This document shows positions 1 through 6,637 of a stretch of 26,918 nucleotides of DNA, in pieces. Where the stretch lies: positions 1-26,918 of the IMG/VR virus record IMGVR_UViG_3300044952_001586. One strand, given 5' to 3'. This stretch comes from a virus. The notes under the pieces were generated by a model, which saw only the letters and a program-made list of their open reading frames with translations, had not been told where the DNA came from and ran no database searches. Positions within the stretch are counted from its first letter, which is position 1; the number at the start of each line of letters is the position of its first letter. Made by a program: the position numbers and the translations under genes.

Positions 1-1926
1 GCGCCGCGCGGGTTTCGGGATTCCAGAAACACCGAGGCCACCGCTGGGGGTGGCCTCGATAGGGAATTCGGTTTCAGTCGTTTGTGGATCCGGGGGCGAC
101 AGCCCCATCTGCCGCTCCAGTTCACGCCAATGGCGTTCCTCGAAGCGGTCCAGCCCAGCGGCAGCAGCTGCGGCCCGGGCATAGACGTAGCAGTCCAGGG
201 CCTCATTGCGCTCGCGGGTCTTCTGCCACTCCCGCACAGGGAAGCCGTTGCGGTTGCGGCGGGTGATCAATTGTTCGGCGCAGAGTTGCTGAATGAACTC
301 GGCGTCCACCTTCGGCAGATGAACGAAACCCGCAGGAAAGATGACCGTGACGTCGTCCTCGTCCACCTCGGCGGCTTTGCGCAGGGCGTTGTAGAACTCC
401 AACTTGGCGATGCCCACCGCCACCGAGTAGACCTTGATACCCCGGCGCAGCTTCTTGCCGGCCTGGGTAACGTCTACCGCTGTTGGCGTGCCGATCAGAG
501 CCGCGCCTCGCGGCACACCCTTCACCGCCATCAGCCGGTGGTCCTTCGCCGTGCGCACGAAGGCGTAGGCCTCCTGGGTGGCGAAGCCGGTATCCAGGGC
601 GATACGGGCCAGCGGCATCTGTGCGCCCGAGGCATGGGTCCAGGATTCGGTCAGTATCTGGGCCAACTGACGCCAGACCGTGTCCCGCGCGGTGTCGCCC
701 ATCAGCACTCGGTGCTCGATGAGCCACGCTTCCTTGCCGCGCCCGAAGGCCCAGATCGAGGCTTCGATGCGATCCTTCTGTACGTCGGCGCCGCCTACCA
801 GCAGCAGGCCGCCGGAGGGAATGCTGCCGATGCGGTAATCCTCGCGCCGCTCCAGTAACCGCTGCCAGTCCGGCGCCTCGCCTTCCTCGATCCAGGTCTC
901 GCCCAGTTCCGTATTCTTGAAGGTCTTGATGGCCGAAGCCGATCCGGATTCCTTGTTTACGGAGGATTCCCAGGCGGCGGCGATGTCGCGCCAGAAGCGC
1001 CAGCCGATCGGGCTGTAGAGCGACGACAGGTGGAAGCCTGCGGTTTTGCTATTGCTGGCAGCCATTGCCCGCCACTCGCCCGCCGCCAGCATTGCGGTCT
1101 TGTGATGTTCGGCAATGGCGGTGTCGCAGGTTTCGCAGACGTAGGCCGCCGTCTCGGGATGTTTCTTGTCCCAGCGCAGTTGCTCGAAGCGCAGCCACTG
1201 GCGGTGGCCGCAGTGCGGACAGGGCACGAAGTAGCGGCGCTGGTCGGACGCCTCGTATTCGCGTTCGATCGCTGACACCCCGGCGATGGTCGGGGTGGAT
1301 ACGATGAAGATCTTGCGCCGCGCGAAGGTGCGGGTGCGGGCTTCGGCCAGCGAAATCGCGTCACCCTCACCATCGACGTCTAGGGGATATCCGTCCACCT
1401 CGTCGAGGAAGAGATAGCGCACCGGCATGCTTCGCAATCCGACGGCGCTGTTCGCTCCGGTCATCACCAGCACGCCGCCCCTAAATTCCTTGGCCAGGAT
1501 GGTGTTGCCCGAGTCGCGGCTGCGGGCCGGCGAAATCAGTTCCTTCAACGTGGGCGACTCATCGATCAGCGGGTCGATGCGCTGCTTCGAGTTGCGCTTG
1601 GCCATCTCCACTGTGGGCGACACCGCCATCATCGGGCCGGGCGCGTGGTGGATCACGTAGCCGATCCAGTTGTTGCCGCATTCCGTTTTGCCCAGTTGGC
1701 CGCCGGCCATGAACACGATGCGCTCGATGGGCGACGTCGGCGACAAGCAGTCCATGATCTCCTTGAGATACGGCGTGCGGCTGGTCCGCCATCGCCCGGG
1801 TTCCGAGGAAGATTTGCTGGACAGCACCCGGTGCCGGTCGGCCCATTCCGACAGGGTCAGCATCGGGTCGGGGGTCAGCCCCTCGCGCCAGGCGCGTTCG
1901 ATCTCGATGCCGCCTTCGTAATCCAT
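1..1926 (-). CDS. phage terminase large subunit, GpA family (3' end cut by window edge)
   Basis: This is the ATP-driven DNA-packaging motor and headful/cos nuclease. I translated the minus strand from ATG at 1926 and it stays open for 642 codons to base 1, so the C-terminus lies outside the window. The ATPase part shows a terminase-type Walker A (GGQLGKTE, about residues 75-82) and a Walker B (LFLDEVD, about 172-178). A CPHC...CETC cysteine pair follows at roughly 230-265, and the nuclease half contains the segment GGADVQKDRIE. GpA-family proteins are usually about 600-700 aa, so little is missing. Its ATG overlaps the small-subunit stop by one base (TGATG), so the two are translationally coupled. 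Long plus-strand ORFs here are antisense shadows. Confidence 0.93.
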   Translation of the reverse strand, partial: MDYEGGIEIERAWREGLTPDPMLTLSEWADRHRVLSSKSSSEPGRWRTSRTPYLKEIMDCLSPTSPIERIVFMAGGQLGKTECGNNWIGYVIHHAPGPMMAVSPTVEMAKRNSKQRIDPLIDESPTLKELISPARSRDSGNTILAKEFRGGVLVMTGANSAVGLRSMPVRYLFLDEVDGYPLDVDGEGDAISLAEARTRTFARRKIFIVSTPTIAGVSAIEREYEASDQRRYFVPCPHCGHRQWLRFEQLRWDKKHPETAAYVCETCDTAIAEHHKTAMLAAGEWRAMAASNSKTAGFHLSSLYSPIGWRFWRDIAAAWESSVNKESGSASAIKTFKNTELGETWIEEGEAPDWQRLLERREDYRIGSIPSGGLLLVGGADVQKDRIEASIWAFGRGKEAWLIEHRVLMGDTARDTVWRQLAQILTESWTHASGAQMPLARIALDTGFATQEAYAFVRTAKDHRLMAVKGVPRGAALIGTPTAVDVTQAGKKLRRGIKVYSVAVGIAKLEFYNALRKAAEVDEDDVTVIFPAGFVHLPKVDAEFIQQLCAEQLITRRNRNGFPVREWQKTRERNEALDCYVYARAAAAAAGLDRFEERHWRELERQMGLSPPDPQTTETEFPIEATPSGGLGVSGIPKPARR

Positions 1927-2462
1927 CAATCCACCTTGGGGCGCAATTCGCCCAATTCCATCAGGTGCGTGCGCACCGCCGCGTCCAGGGCGATGTGCAG
2001 GGCATGGGCATCCATGCCGAGGGTGGCCGCCATCTGCGCCGACACCCGTGCCGGCCAGTTGAGCCAGGCGTCGCGTTCATTGCGCGCCAACTGGAAGACA
2101 TGGGCGATGGCCTGGGAACGGTCGACCAGATCGCCCTTGAGCCGGGCCAGGCGCACCTTGTTGGTCTGCGCCTTGACCACTTCGTTGACCGTGCGAGCCT
2201 GCAGCAGCGAGGTGCCGCCGGTGCCCAGACTGGGGGTTTGCGGCTCGGCCTGGGCCGGCGCTTCCTTGACAGTGATGGTCTCGGCCCGGCGCTGGGTGCC
2301 CTGTGCCGGGGCCTCGGTGTTCTTGTTCCACTCCCGATCGACCTTGTCCGGATCCAGCGTGCCATCCGCCTCGGGCGTGATGCGGCCAGCGCGAATTGCC
2401 TTGTGTACGGCGGTGTCGGACACCCCCCGATGGCGGGCGTAAGCGCGAATCGAGAGACCCAT
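1926..2462 (-). CDS. phage terminase small subunit (Nu1-like)
   Basis: This 178-aa protein sits directly upstream of, and overlaps, the large terminase, the normal place for the DNA-recognition subunit. Residues 1-45 look like a DNA-binding helix-turn-helix (SIRAYARHRGVSDTAVHKAI followed by a short wing), as in lambda Nu1. A proline/alanine/glutamine-rich linker (about 50-85) leads to a helical C-terminal half containing NEVVKAQTNKVRLARL, a typical oligomerisation region. It should recognise the packaging site and recruit the large subunit. The assignment rests on position and the HTH-linker-helix layout; individual sequences in this family are poorly conserved. The start at 2462 faces the plus-strand gene block, so 2463-2566 must serve both directions. 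Confidence 0.85.
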   Translation of the reverse strand: MGLSIRAYARHRGVSDTAVHKAIRAGRITPEADGTLDPDKVDREWNKNTEAPAQGTQRRAETITVKEAPAQAEPQTPSLGTGGTSLLQARTVNEVVKAQTNKVRLARLKGDLVDRSQAIAHVFQLARNERDAWLNWPARVSAQMAATLGMDAHALHIALDAAVRTHLMELGELRPKVD

Positions 2463-2493
2463 GGAATCCAGCTAAAAATTGATGGTTTTGTTC

Positions 2494-2532
2494 GAGATAA
2501 AGCTTGGCTTGTCTCTGGCACAGCGCGTTCAT
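2494..2532 (+). promoter_or_regulatory. leader motif copy 1 (hairpin plus 30-nt conserved block)
   Basis: The conserved block is 2503-2532: CTTGGCTT, ten variable bases, then CAGCGCGTTCAT. An upstream arm (GAGATAA-AGC, 2494-2503) pairs with GCTTGTCTC (2507-2515) around a TTG loop with one bulged A and one G-T pair. The block ends 34 nt before the start codon at 2567. Six further copies occur in the window. Confidence 0.8.
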
Positions 2533-2566
2533 GACCACACCATCAACCACGTCCACGGAGACGACC

Positions 2567-2833
2567 ATGACCACGCAAACCCCCGAAAAACGCCAGGAAC
2601 TGATCGACGAACTGCGCGAGATCCAGGTGCAGATGCTCGAGTGCATGGAGCAGGCCAAGACCCTGATCAAGCAAAGCGGCCTGGAGATGACCCTGCAACG
2701 TGCCGAGTCCTACTGGCTTGCCCACGCCAAGATGGCCCTGACCAACGACCACGGCTACCTGGGCGGCTCGATGTGCTCGATGGAAGACACCATCGCGGAA
2801 ATCGAAGCGGCCACCGAGGACGACGAGGACTGA
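2567..2833 (+). CDS. small acidic hypothetical protein
   Basis: An 88-aa protein of unknown function and the first of the small plus-strand genes. The start at ATG 2567 is chosen because GGAG lies just upstream and the protein then begins MTTQTPEKRQ; the frame is also open further up, but that would translate the leader motif. The N-terminal half (EKRQELIDELREIQVQMLECMEQAK) is strongly helical and could be a coiled coil. The C-terminus is very acidic (EIEAATEDDED). No catalytic motif or membrane segment is visible. Small acidic phage proteins can mimic DNA or bind host proteins, but nothing specific supports that here. It has its own leader (copy 1), and copy 2 begins nine bases after its stop. 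Confidence 0.75.
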   Translation: MTTQTPEKRQELIDELREIQVQMLECMEQAKTLIKQSGLEMTLQRAESYWLAHAKMALTNDHGYLGGSMCSMEDTIAEIEAATEDDED

Positions 2834-2841
2834 TCGAGATC

Positions 2842-2889
2842 AGGAAGCCTGGCGAAACGCTTGGCTTCCTGCTTGAACAGCGCGTTCAT
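2842..2889 (+). promoter_or_regulatory. leader motif copy 2 (hairpin plus 30-nt conserved block)
   Basis: AGGAAGCC (2842-2849) pairs perfectly with GGCTTCCT (2863-2870); the loop contains a further GCG/CGC pairing. The conserved block is 2860-2889 and ends 35 nt before the start codon at 2925. No T-run follows, so it does not look like an intrinsic terminator. Confidence 0.82.
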
Positions 2890-2924
2890 CACATCACCAT
2901 CAACGACGTCACAAGGACACGACC

Positions 2925-3146
2925 ATGACCACGACCATGACCCAGATCGACACCATTTACGCCCTGATCGCCCAGAAGCACCTGCGCATCGAAACCCTGG
3001 AAACCCGCCATTCGGATCGCCTCGATTTCCACGACGTGGCGGTCTGGAGTGTCCGCGACGCCCTGGAAGCCGCGTTTAAAGCGGGCGTCGAAGTCGGCAT
3101 GAACGTGTCGCGGCCCTCCGAGCAGGAAATCGCCAGCGCCGACTGA
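2925..3146 (+). CDS. DUF6900-like small protein
   Basis: A 73-aa protein beginning MTTTMTQIDTIYALIAQKH. The stretch containing ETLETRHSDRLDFHDVAVWSVRDAL, read as LETR, SDRLDFHDV and AVW-VRDALEAAFKAG, matches what I recall of DUF6900, a short domain found on phages and integrative elements with no known function. The ATG at 2925 is preceded by AAGGA. It has its own leader copy and leader copy 3 starts ten bases after its stop, so it appears to be a single-gene unit. The family name comes from memory of the sequence pattern and is less certain than the reality of the gene. Confidence 0.75.
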   Translation: MTTTMTQIDTIYALIAQKHLRIETLETRHSDRLDFHDVAVWSVRDALEAAFKAGVEVGMNVSRPSEQEIASAD

Positions 3147-3155
3147 ATACAGATC

Positions 3156-3204
3156 GAAGCCCAAGCGCGAAACGCTTGGCTTCACCTCGGAACAGCGCGT
3201 TCAT
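3156..3204 (+). promoter_or_regulatory. leader motif copy 3 (hairpin plus 30-nt conserved block)
   Basis: This is the strongest hairpin of the set: GAAGC-C-CAAGCG (3156-3167) pairs with CGCTTG-GCTTC (3173-3183), 11 base pairs with one bulged C. The conserved block is 3175-3204, ending 31 nt before the start at 3236. Confidence 0.83.
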
Positions 3205-3235
3205 GACATCACCATCAACCAGCAAGGAGCACGAC

Positions 3236-3754
3236 ATGACCACCATCAAACTGACCGAATCCCAAACCACCATCCTGACCCAGGCCGCCTACCGTCCTGA
3301 TGGCGACATCGAACCCCTGCCGCCCACCCTGCGGGGTGGTGCGCGGGCCAAAGTAATCGGCGGACTCACCACGCGCGGACTGATCGTCGAGCAAGACGGC
3401 AAGCACGTCCTTACCGACGACGGCTACACCGCCATCGGCCGCAGCCGCCCGGCCCATAATCCGGAACCGACTGAGGACGCCGCCTTGGAGGCCGATGTCG
3501 CCGCCGCCGAAGCGACCTGGCAGGACACGGCCAAGGAGACCAAGCCCCGCACCCGCGAGAACAGCAAGCAGGCACAAGTGGTTGCAATGCTGAAACGCGC
3601 CGAAGGGGCGACGATTCCCCAGGTTATGGCCGCCACGGGCTGGCAGGCGCACACGGTGCGCGGCACCTTTGCCGGGGCCTTCAAGAAGAAGCTGGGCCTG
3701 AACCTGATCTCGGAGAAGACCCAGGGCGGCGAGCGGGTCTATCGCGTAGGTTGA
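3236..3754 (+). CDS. DUF3489 domain protein
   Basis: A 172-aa protein. The C-terminal 60-70 residues (TRENSKQAQVVAMLKR, then GATIPQVMAATGWQAHTVRG and FAGAFKKKLGLNL) are typical of DUF3489, a winged-helix-like domain common on proteobacterial phages and integrative elements, often near DUF2924 and serine recombinases as here. The N-terminal half (residues 1-75: LTESQTTILTQAAYRPDGDI and so on) resembles a second small winged helix. It is therefore probably a DNA-binding regulator, but the target is unknown. ATG 3236 has AAGGAG upstream. It is followed after 15 bases by the next gene without a leader copy between, so the two share the leader at 3156-3204. Confidence 0.88.
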   Translation: MTTIKLTESQTTILTQAAYRPDGDIEPLPPTLRGGARAKVIGGLTTRGLIVEQDGKHVLTDDGYTAIGRSRPAHNPEPTEDAALEADVAAAEATWQDTAKETKPRTRENSKQAQVVAMLKRAEGATIPQVMAATGWQAHTVRGTFAGAFKKKLGLNLISEKTQGGERVYRVG

Positions 3755-3769
3755 ACGGGAGTCACGATC

Positions 3770-4006
3770 ATGCCGAATCTCATCCAAATCATGGAATCGC
3801 TTCGCGAGCAGCCGCGCCCGCTCAACGCCGAGGAGGACGCTTATCTGAACACCCTCATGGTTGAAGTTGCGGGCGCCGAGAACGATGCCCAGCGCTGGCG
3901 CATCCTTGAACGCGAAGGCATGAACCGCATCAACATCGAAGCCTACGGGTTTGACGCCGATGTTCTGGCCCATGTCTTTAAATTGCGCCGGGCTTCAATG
4001 AATTGA
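3770..4006 (+). CDS. hypothetical protein, second gene of DUF3489 unit
   Basis: A 78-aa protein of unknown function, MPNLIQIMESLREQPRPL at the start and VLAHVFKLRRASMN at the end. It starts 15 bases after the DUF3489 gene with GGGAG upstream of ATG 3770. It is mostly helical by eye, with no metal ligands, no signal peptide and no membrane segment. Its stop codon (4004-4006) lies inside the hairpin of leader copy 4, so translation to the end of this gene would open that hairpin. No family is recognised. Confidence 0.7.
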   Translation: MPNLIQIMESLREQPRPLNAEEDAYLNTLMVEVAGAENDAQRWRILEREGMNRINIEAYGFDADVLAHVFKLRRASMN

Positions 4007-4040
4007 AAAGCTTGGCTTCTCAATCACACAGCGCGTTCAT
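4002..4040 (+). promoter_or_regulatory. leader motif copy 4 (hairpin plus 30-nt conserved block)
   Basis: ATTGAAAAGC (4002-4011) pairs with GCTTCTCAAT (4015-4024) around a TTG loop with one A-C mismatch. The conserved block is 4011-4040 and ends 33 nt before the start at 4074. The upstream arm overlaps the last codon and stop of the preceding gene. Confidence 0.8.
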
Positions 4041-4073
4041 GGGGGCGTCATCCACGTCCCCAGGAGCCATCAG

Positions 4074-4214
4074 ATGGACTTCCACCTTTACAAAGCCACC
4101 CGCGCCGACGGCACGGTGTACTTCTTCCACCACCGCAGCATGGAGGAGGCCAAGGTCTTCGCCAGCGATGCGGTCAAGGTCATCGATTGCCATAGCCCGG
4201 AGGTCGCGCAATGA
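4074..4214 (+). CDS. 46-aa hypothetical protein
   Basis: A small gene found by reading on from leader copy 4: ATG at 4074, with GGAG upstream (4061-4065 region), encodes MDFHLYKATRADGTVYFFHH and ends EVAQ at TGA 4212-4214. Its stop overlaps the next start (ATGA), which supports translation. The protein looks like a compact beta-rich domain (KATRADGTVYFFH) followed by a helix (SMEEAKVFASDAV). No family recognised. It would be missed by a simple length cut-off. Confidence 0.7.
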   Translation: MDFHLYKATRADGTVYFFHHRSMEEAKVFASDAVKVIDCHSPEVAQ

Positions 4215-4468
4215 ACAGCATCGACATCCTGGGGCAAAGACTCGGTACCGCCGCCCTGACTACCCTGGTGCGCCTGTGCCCGGAGATCAGGATAGCCAGC
4301 CCGGCGCGACAGGAGGCCGCGTGTGCCGCGATGCGCGCCAAGTCCAAGGAAGCCATCGACGAGTTGCTGGACGACGCCAAGGCCGTGCCCTGGCTGGCGG
4401 AGGTGGCCTTTGCCAGCGCGGTGCTGACCCTCGCCAACGAGGGGGTCAGGGTGTTGAGGGGTGGCTGA
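4211..4468 (+). CDS. hypothetical helical protein
   Basis: An 85-aa protein whose ATG overlaps the stop of the 46-aa gene (ATGA at 4211-4214), so the two form a coupled pair behind one leader. It is rich in alanine, leucine and charged residues (ARQEAACAAMRAKSKEAIDE) and probably all-helical. The stretch AEVAFASAVLTLA is mildly hydrophobic but too short and too interrupted to call a membrane helix. No known family or function is recognised. Confidence 0.7.
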   Translation: MNSIDILGQRLGTAALTTLVRLCPEIRIASPARQEAACAAMRAKSKEAIDELLDDAKAVPWLAEVAFASAVLTLANEGVRVLRGG

Positions 4469-4488
4469 GTAGAACTCCGGGAAAGCGG

Positions 4489-4527
4489 GTGAATGCGCTT
4501 GGCTTATCAAGCTCACAGCGCGTTCAT
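4489..4527 (+). promoter_or_regulatory. leader motif copy 5 (hairpin plus 30-nt conserved block)
   Basis: GTGA (4489-4492) pairs with TCAC (4513-4516), and GCTTG (4497-4501) pairs with CAAGC (4508-4512). The pairing register differs from copies 2 and 3, but the variable segment is again complementary to what precedes it. The conserved block is 4498-4527, ending 40 nt before the start at 4568. Confidence 0.78.
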
Positions 4528-4567
4528 ACGGATGTCGATTACCCCCCAACGCACCAGGAGAACCGCC

Positions 4568-4927
4568 ATGACGACCATGACCATCAGCATCGAACGCACC
4601 CCTCGCACCTTGAACTTCGGCGGCACCGCCATCGAGGTCGAGGAGTTGGGCGTCCGACTGCCATTTGCCCGCAAACCTGTCGACCTCAGCGAGGTGGGCG
4701 GCAACGGACAAACCAGGGTTTACATCACAGAGACCAAGGAAGTGACCCCGGCCGAATTCGATACCTTTGCCCGCAGCCTGCTGGTCTCGCGCGAGTGGCT
4801 GCGCGGCAAAGGCGGTGGCACGGGCGACGGCTACCTCTGCGTGGAGGTCACCGCGCCGGGCCGCCCCTACCTTTACGTCAACCCGGAGGGCAGCGATTAC
4901 GCCCGCTACGTGGCACGCCTTGGTTGA
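4568..4927 (+). CDS. hypothetical protein
   Basis: A 119-aa protein, MTTMTISIERTPRTLNFGG at the start. ATG 4568 is chosen for the AGGAG (4556-4560) in front; an in-frame upstream start would translate the leader. The sequence alternates strands and turns: AIEVEELGVRLPF, QTRVYITETKEVTPAEFDTF, GYLCVEVTAPGRPYLYVN. It is probably a beta-rich globular domain. No cysteine cluster, nuclease or methylase motif is visible and no family is recognised. It forms a single-gene unit, with leader copy 6 starting nine bases after its stop. Confidence 0.72.
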   Translation: MTTMTISIERTPRTLNFGGTAIEVEELGVRLPFARKPVDLSEVGGNGQTRVYITETKEVTPAEFDTFARSLLVSREWLRGKGGGTGDGYLCVEVTAPGRPYLYVNPEGSDYARYVARLG

Positions 4928-4935
4928 TCGAGAAA

Positions 4936-4988
4936 GATTGAAAATGAAGCCTGAATTGCTTGGCTTCTCAATCGCACAGCGCGTTCAT
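4936..4988 (+). promoter_or_regulatory. leader motif copy 6 (hairpin plus 30-nt conserved block)
   Basis: GATTGA (4936-4941) pairs with TCAATC (4968-4973), and GAAGCC (4946-4951) pairs with GGCTTC (4962-4967), leaving an AAAT bulge on the left and a ten-base loop. The conserved block is 4959-4988 and ends 36 nt before the start at 5025. Its variable segment resembles that of copy 4. Confidence 0.82.
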
Positions 4989-5024
4989 ATGGGTGTCGCA
5001 ACCAACACCCCGCAGGAGAAAACG

Positions 5025-5393
5025 ATGACCACCACCAACCACACCCCCTCCACCCAGAACGACGCCTGGGGCTTTTTTGGCACCATGAACGAACACGCCA
5101 ACGTCGCCTGGCCGATCGCGATGCGCGCGATTTCCGAAGCCACCGGCCAGTCGCTGGAAACGGTCCGAATCTTTATGGACAGCCGCTACGGACGCCATTT
5201 TGCCGACAGCGTACTCAACCAGATGCACAACGGCGCAAATCTGGATGCCGCCATCGCCGCCGCCACGCAAGAGTGGATGGGCTGGACGATCGGTCGCATC
5301 ACCAGCAAGGAATACGGGATCCCGCGCGGACTGCCTTACCTGACCGGGTTTGTGATTCACACCGAGATCACCGACGAAGCACTCGCCGCCTGA
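5025..5393 (+). CDS. hypothetical protein, last gene of the plus-strand block
   Basis: A 122-aa protein starting MTTTNHTPSTQNDAWGFFG, with AGGAG just upstream of ATG 5025. It is rich in aromatic residues (WGFFGTM, NVAWPIAM, EWMGWTIGRI). The middle part (AISEATGQSLETVRIFMDSR) is helical. No catalytic motif or membrane segment is clear and no family is recognised. Its last 37 bases (5357-5393) overlap the 3' end of the convergent methyltransferase gene, so the two transcripts would be complementary there. Confidence 0.72.
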   Translation: MTTTNHTPSTQNDAWGFFGTMNEHANVAWPIAMRAISEATGQSLETVRIFMDSRYGRHFADSVLNQMHNGANLDAAIAAATQEWMGWTIGRITSKEYGIPRGLPYLTGFVIHTEITDEALAA

Positions 5394-6637
5394 CCAGACG
5401 CGGCATCAAAGGCCACCCCGTCCGACTGGCGGGTGGCCTGGCAACCGGCAAACTCCTGCCAGCGGCGAACAATAACGTCGCAATACTTCGGATCGAGTTC
5501 AATCACGCGTGCATGCCGGCCCGACTTCTCGGCCGCGATCATCGTCGTACCGGATCCACCGAAGGCATCCATCACCACGTCCCCTGGGCGGCTTGAGTTG
5601 CGGATCGCCCGCTCCACAAGCTCCACCGGCTTCATGGTCGGGTGCAGGTCGTTCTTGTGCGGTTTCTTGATCTGCCAGACGTCGCCCTGGTCGCGGTCGC
5701 CGCACCAATGGCGCTTGCCGCCCTCCGGCCAGCCATACAAGATCGGCTCGAACTGGCGCTGGTAATCGGCGTGGCCCAGAGTGAATGTGTTCTTGGCCCA
5801 GATGATGAAGGTGGACCACTTGCCCCCGGCGGCGCGGAAGGCGGATTGCAGGGTGTCGAGTTCGGAGGATGACATGGCGATGTAAACCGCGCCCCGGCAG
5901 TGCGCCAACGTTGGCGTCAGCGCCGCCAGCAGAAAATCGTAGAAGCCATCACCGAGGTTGTCGTTCAGGATCGCCCGATCCTTGCCACGCTGCCTGTCCT
6001 TGGCCGTGTTGGCGTAGTTGACGTTGTAGGGCGGGTCGGTAAAAGCCATGTCAGCCCGCTCGTCGACCAGCAGTGCCTCATAGCAATTGGCATCGGTGGC
6101 GTCGCCACAGAGCACGCGGTGGTCGCCACAGATCCAGATGTCGCCCGGACGCGATACAACCGGTCCGAAGGATTCCGGAACTGCATCCTCGTCGGTCTGC
6201 CCCTCGGTCGTGGATTCCTCACCGGCCAACAAATCGGCCAGCGCGTCAGCGTCGAAACCAGTGAGCGACAGGTCGAAGTTATCGTCTTGGAGTGCGGCCA
6301 GTTCCACCTGGAGCATAGCTTCGTCCCAACCAGCGTTCTCGGCGATACGGTTGTCCGCGATCACCAGGGCGCGGCGCTGGGTGGGGGTGAGATGGTCGAG
6401 CACCACTACCGGAACAGTCGGGATGCCGAGTTTCTGGGCGGCGGCGAGCCGACCATGACCCGCCACGATCACGCCGTCGCTCCCGGCGAGGATGGGATTC
6501 GTAAAGCCAAATTCAGCAATGGACGCGGCGATCTGCGCGACCTGGGCATCGTTATGTGTTCTGGCGTTTCTTGCATACGGCAGCAGTTTGCCGGTGGGCC
6601 ACTGCTCGATCTTGTCGGCGAGCCAGGAGATGCTCAT
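5357..6637 (-). CDS. ParB-domain / DNA methyltransferase fusion (DPPY type)
   Basis: A 426-aa protein. Residues 15-110 form a ParB/Sulfiredoxin-like N-terminal domain (NPILAGSDGVIVAGHGRLAAA). The C-terminal half is a beta-class amino-methyltransferase: catalytic DPPYNV at 201-206 comes before the SAM-binding FGGSGTT at 359-365, with the target-recognition part between. DPPY is usual for N6-adenine or N4-cytosine methylation. Such fusions are common on phages and usually act as solitary methylases that protect DNA from restriction or regulate packaging; no restriction partner is next to it. ATG 6637 overlaps the upstream gene's stop (ATGA). The C-terminal tail after about residue 395 is low in complexity. 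Confidence 0.92.
   Translation of the reverse strand: MSISWLADKIEQWPTGKLLPYARNARTHNDAQVAQIAASIAEFGFTNPILAGSDGVIVAGHGRLAAAQKLGIPTVPVVVLDHLTPTQRRALVIADNRIAENAGWDEAMLQVELAALQDDNFDLSLTGFDADALADLLAGEESTTEGQTDEDAVPESFGPVVSRPGDIWICGDHRVLCGDATDANCYEALLVDERADMAFTDPPYNVNYANTAKDRQRGKDRAILNDNLGDGFYDFLLAALTPTLAHCRGAVYIAMSSSELDTLQSAFRAAGGKWSTFIIWAKNTFTLGHADYQRQFEPILYGWPEGGKRHWCGDRDQGDVWQIKKPHKNDLHPTMKPVELVERAIRNSSRPGDVVMDAFGGSGTTMIAAEKSGRHARVIELDPKYCDVIVRRWQEFAGCQATRQSDGVAFDAASGQAASASSVISV

Noticed and set aside
82-858. 258-aa plus-strand ORF
   Set aside because: Antisense to the large terminase, whose motifs are clear; no ribosome site and low-complexity composition.
1645-2442. 265-aa plus-strand ORF and other long ORFs over 1400-2500
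   Set aside because: Antisense to the terminase genes; high-GC third positions create long shadow frames.
4003-4941. 312-aa plus-strand ORF across the small-gene block
   Set aside because: Runs through two leader copies, several ribosome sites and the better-supported small genes in other frames; Arg/Gly/His-rich shadow composition.
2503-4988. Leader blocks as sigma-54 promoters, intrinsic terminators or integron attC sites
   Set aside because: The distance between GG and GC elements is 15 instead of 10, no U-tract follows the hairpins, and the attC core-site pattern is missing. Cassette-like exchange is still possible but no integron integrase is present.
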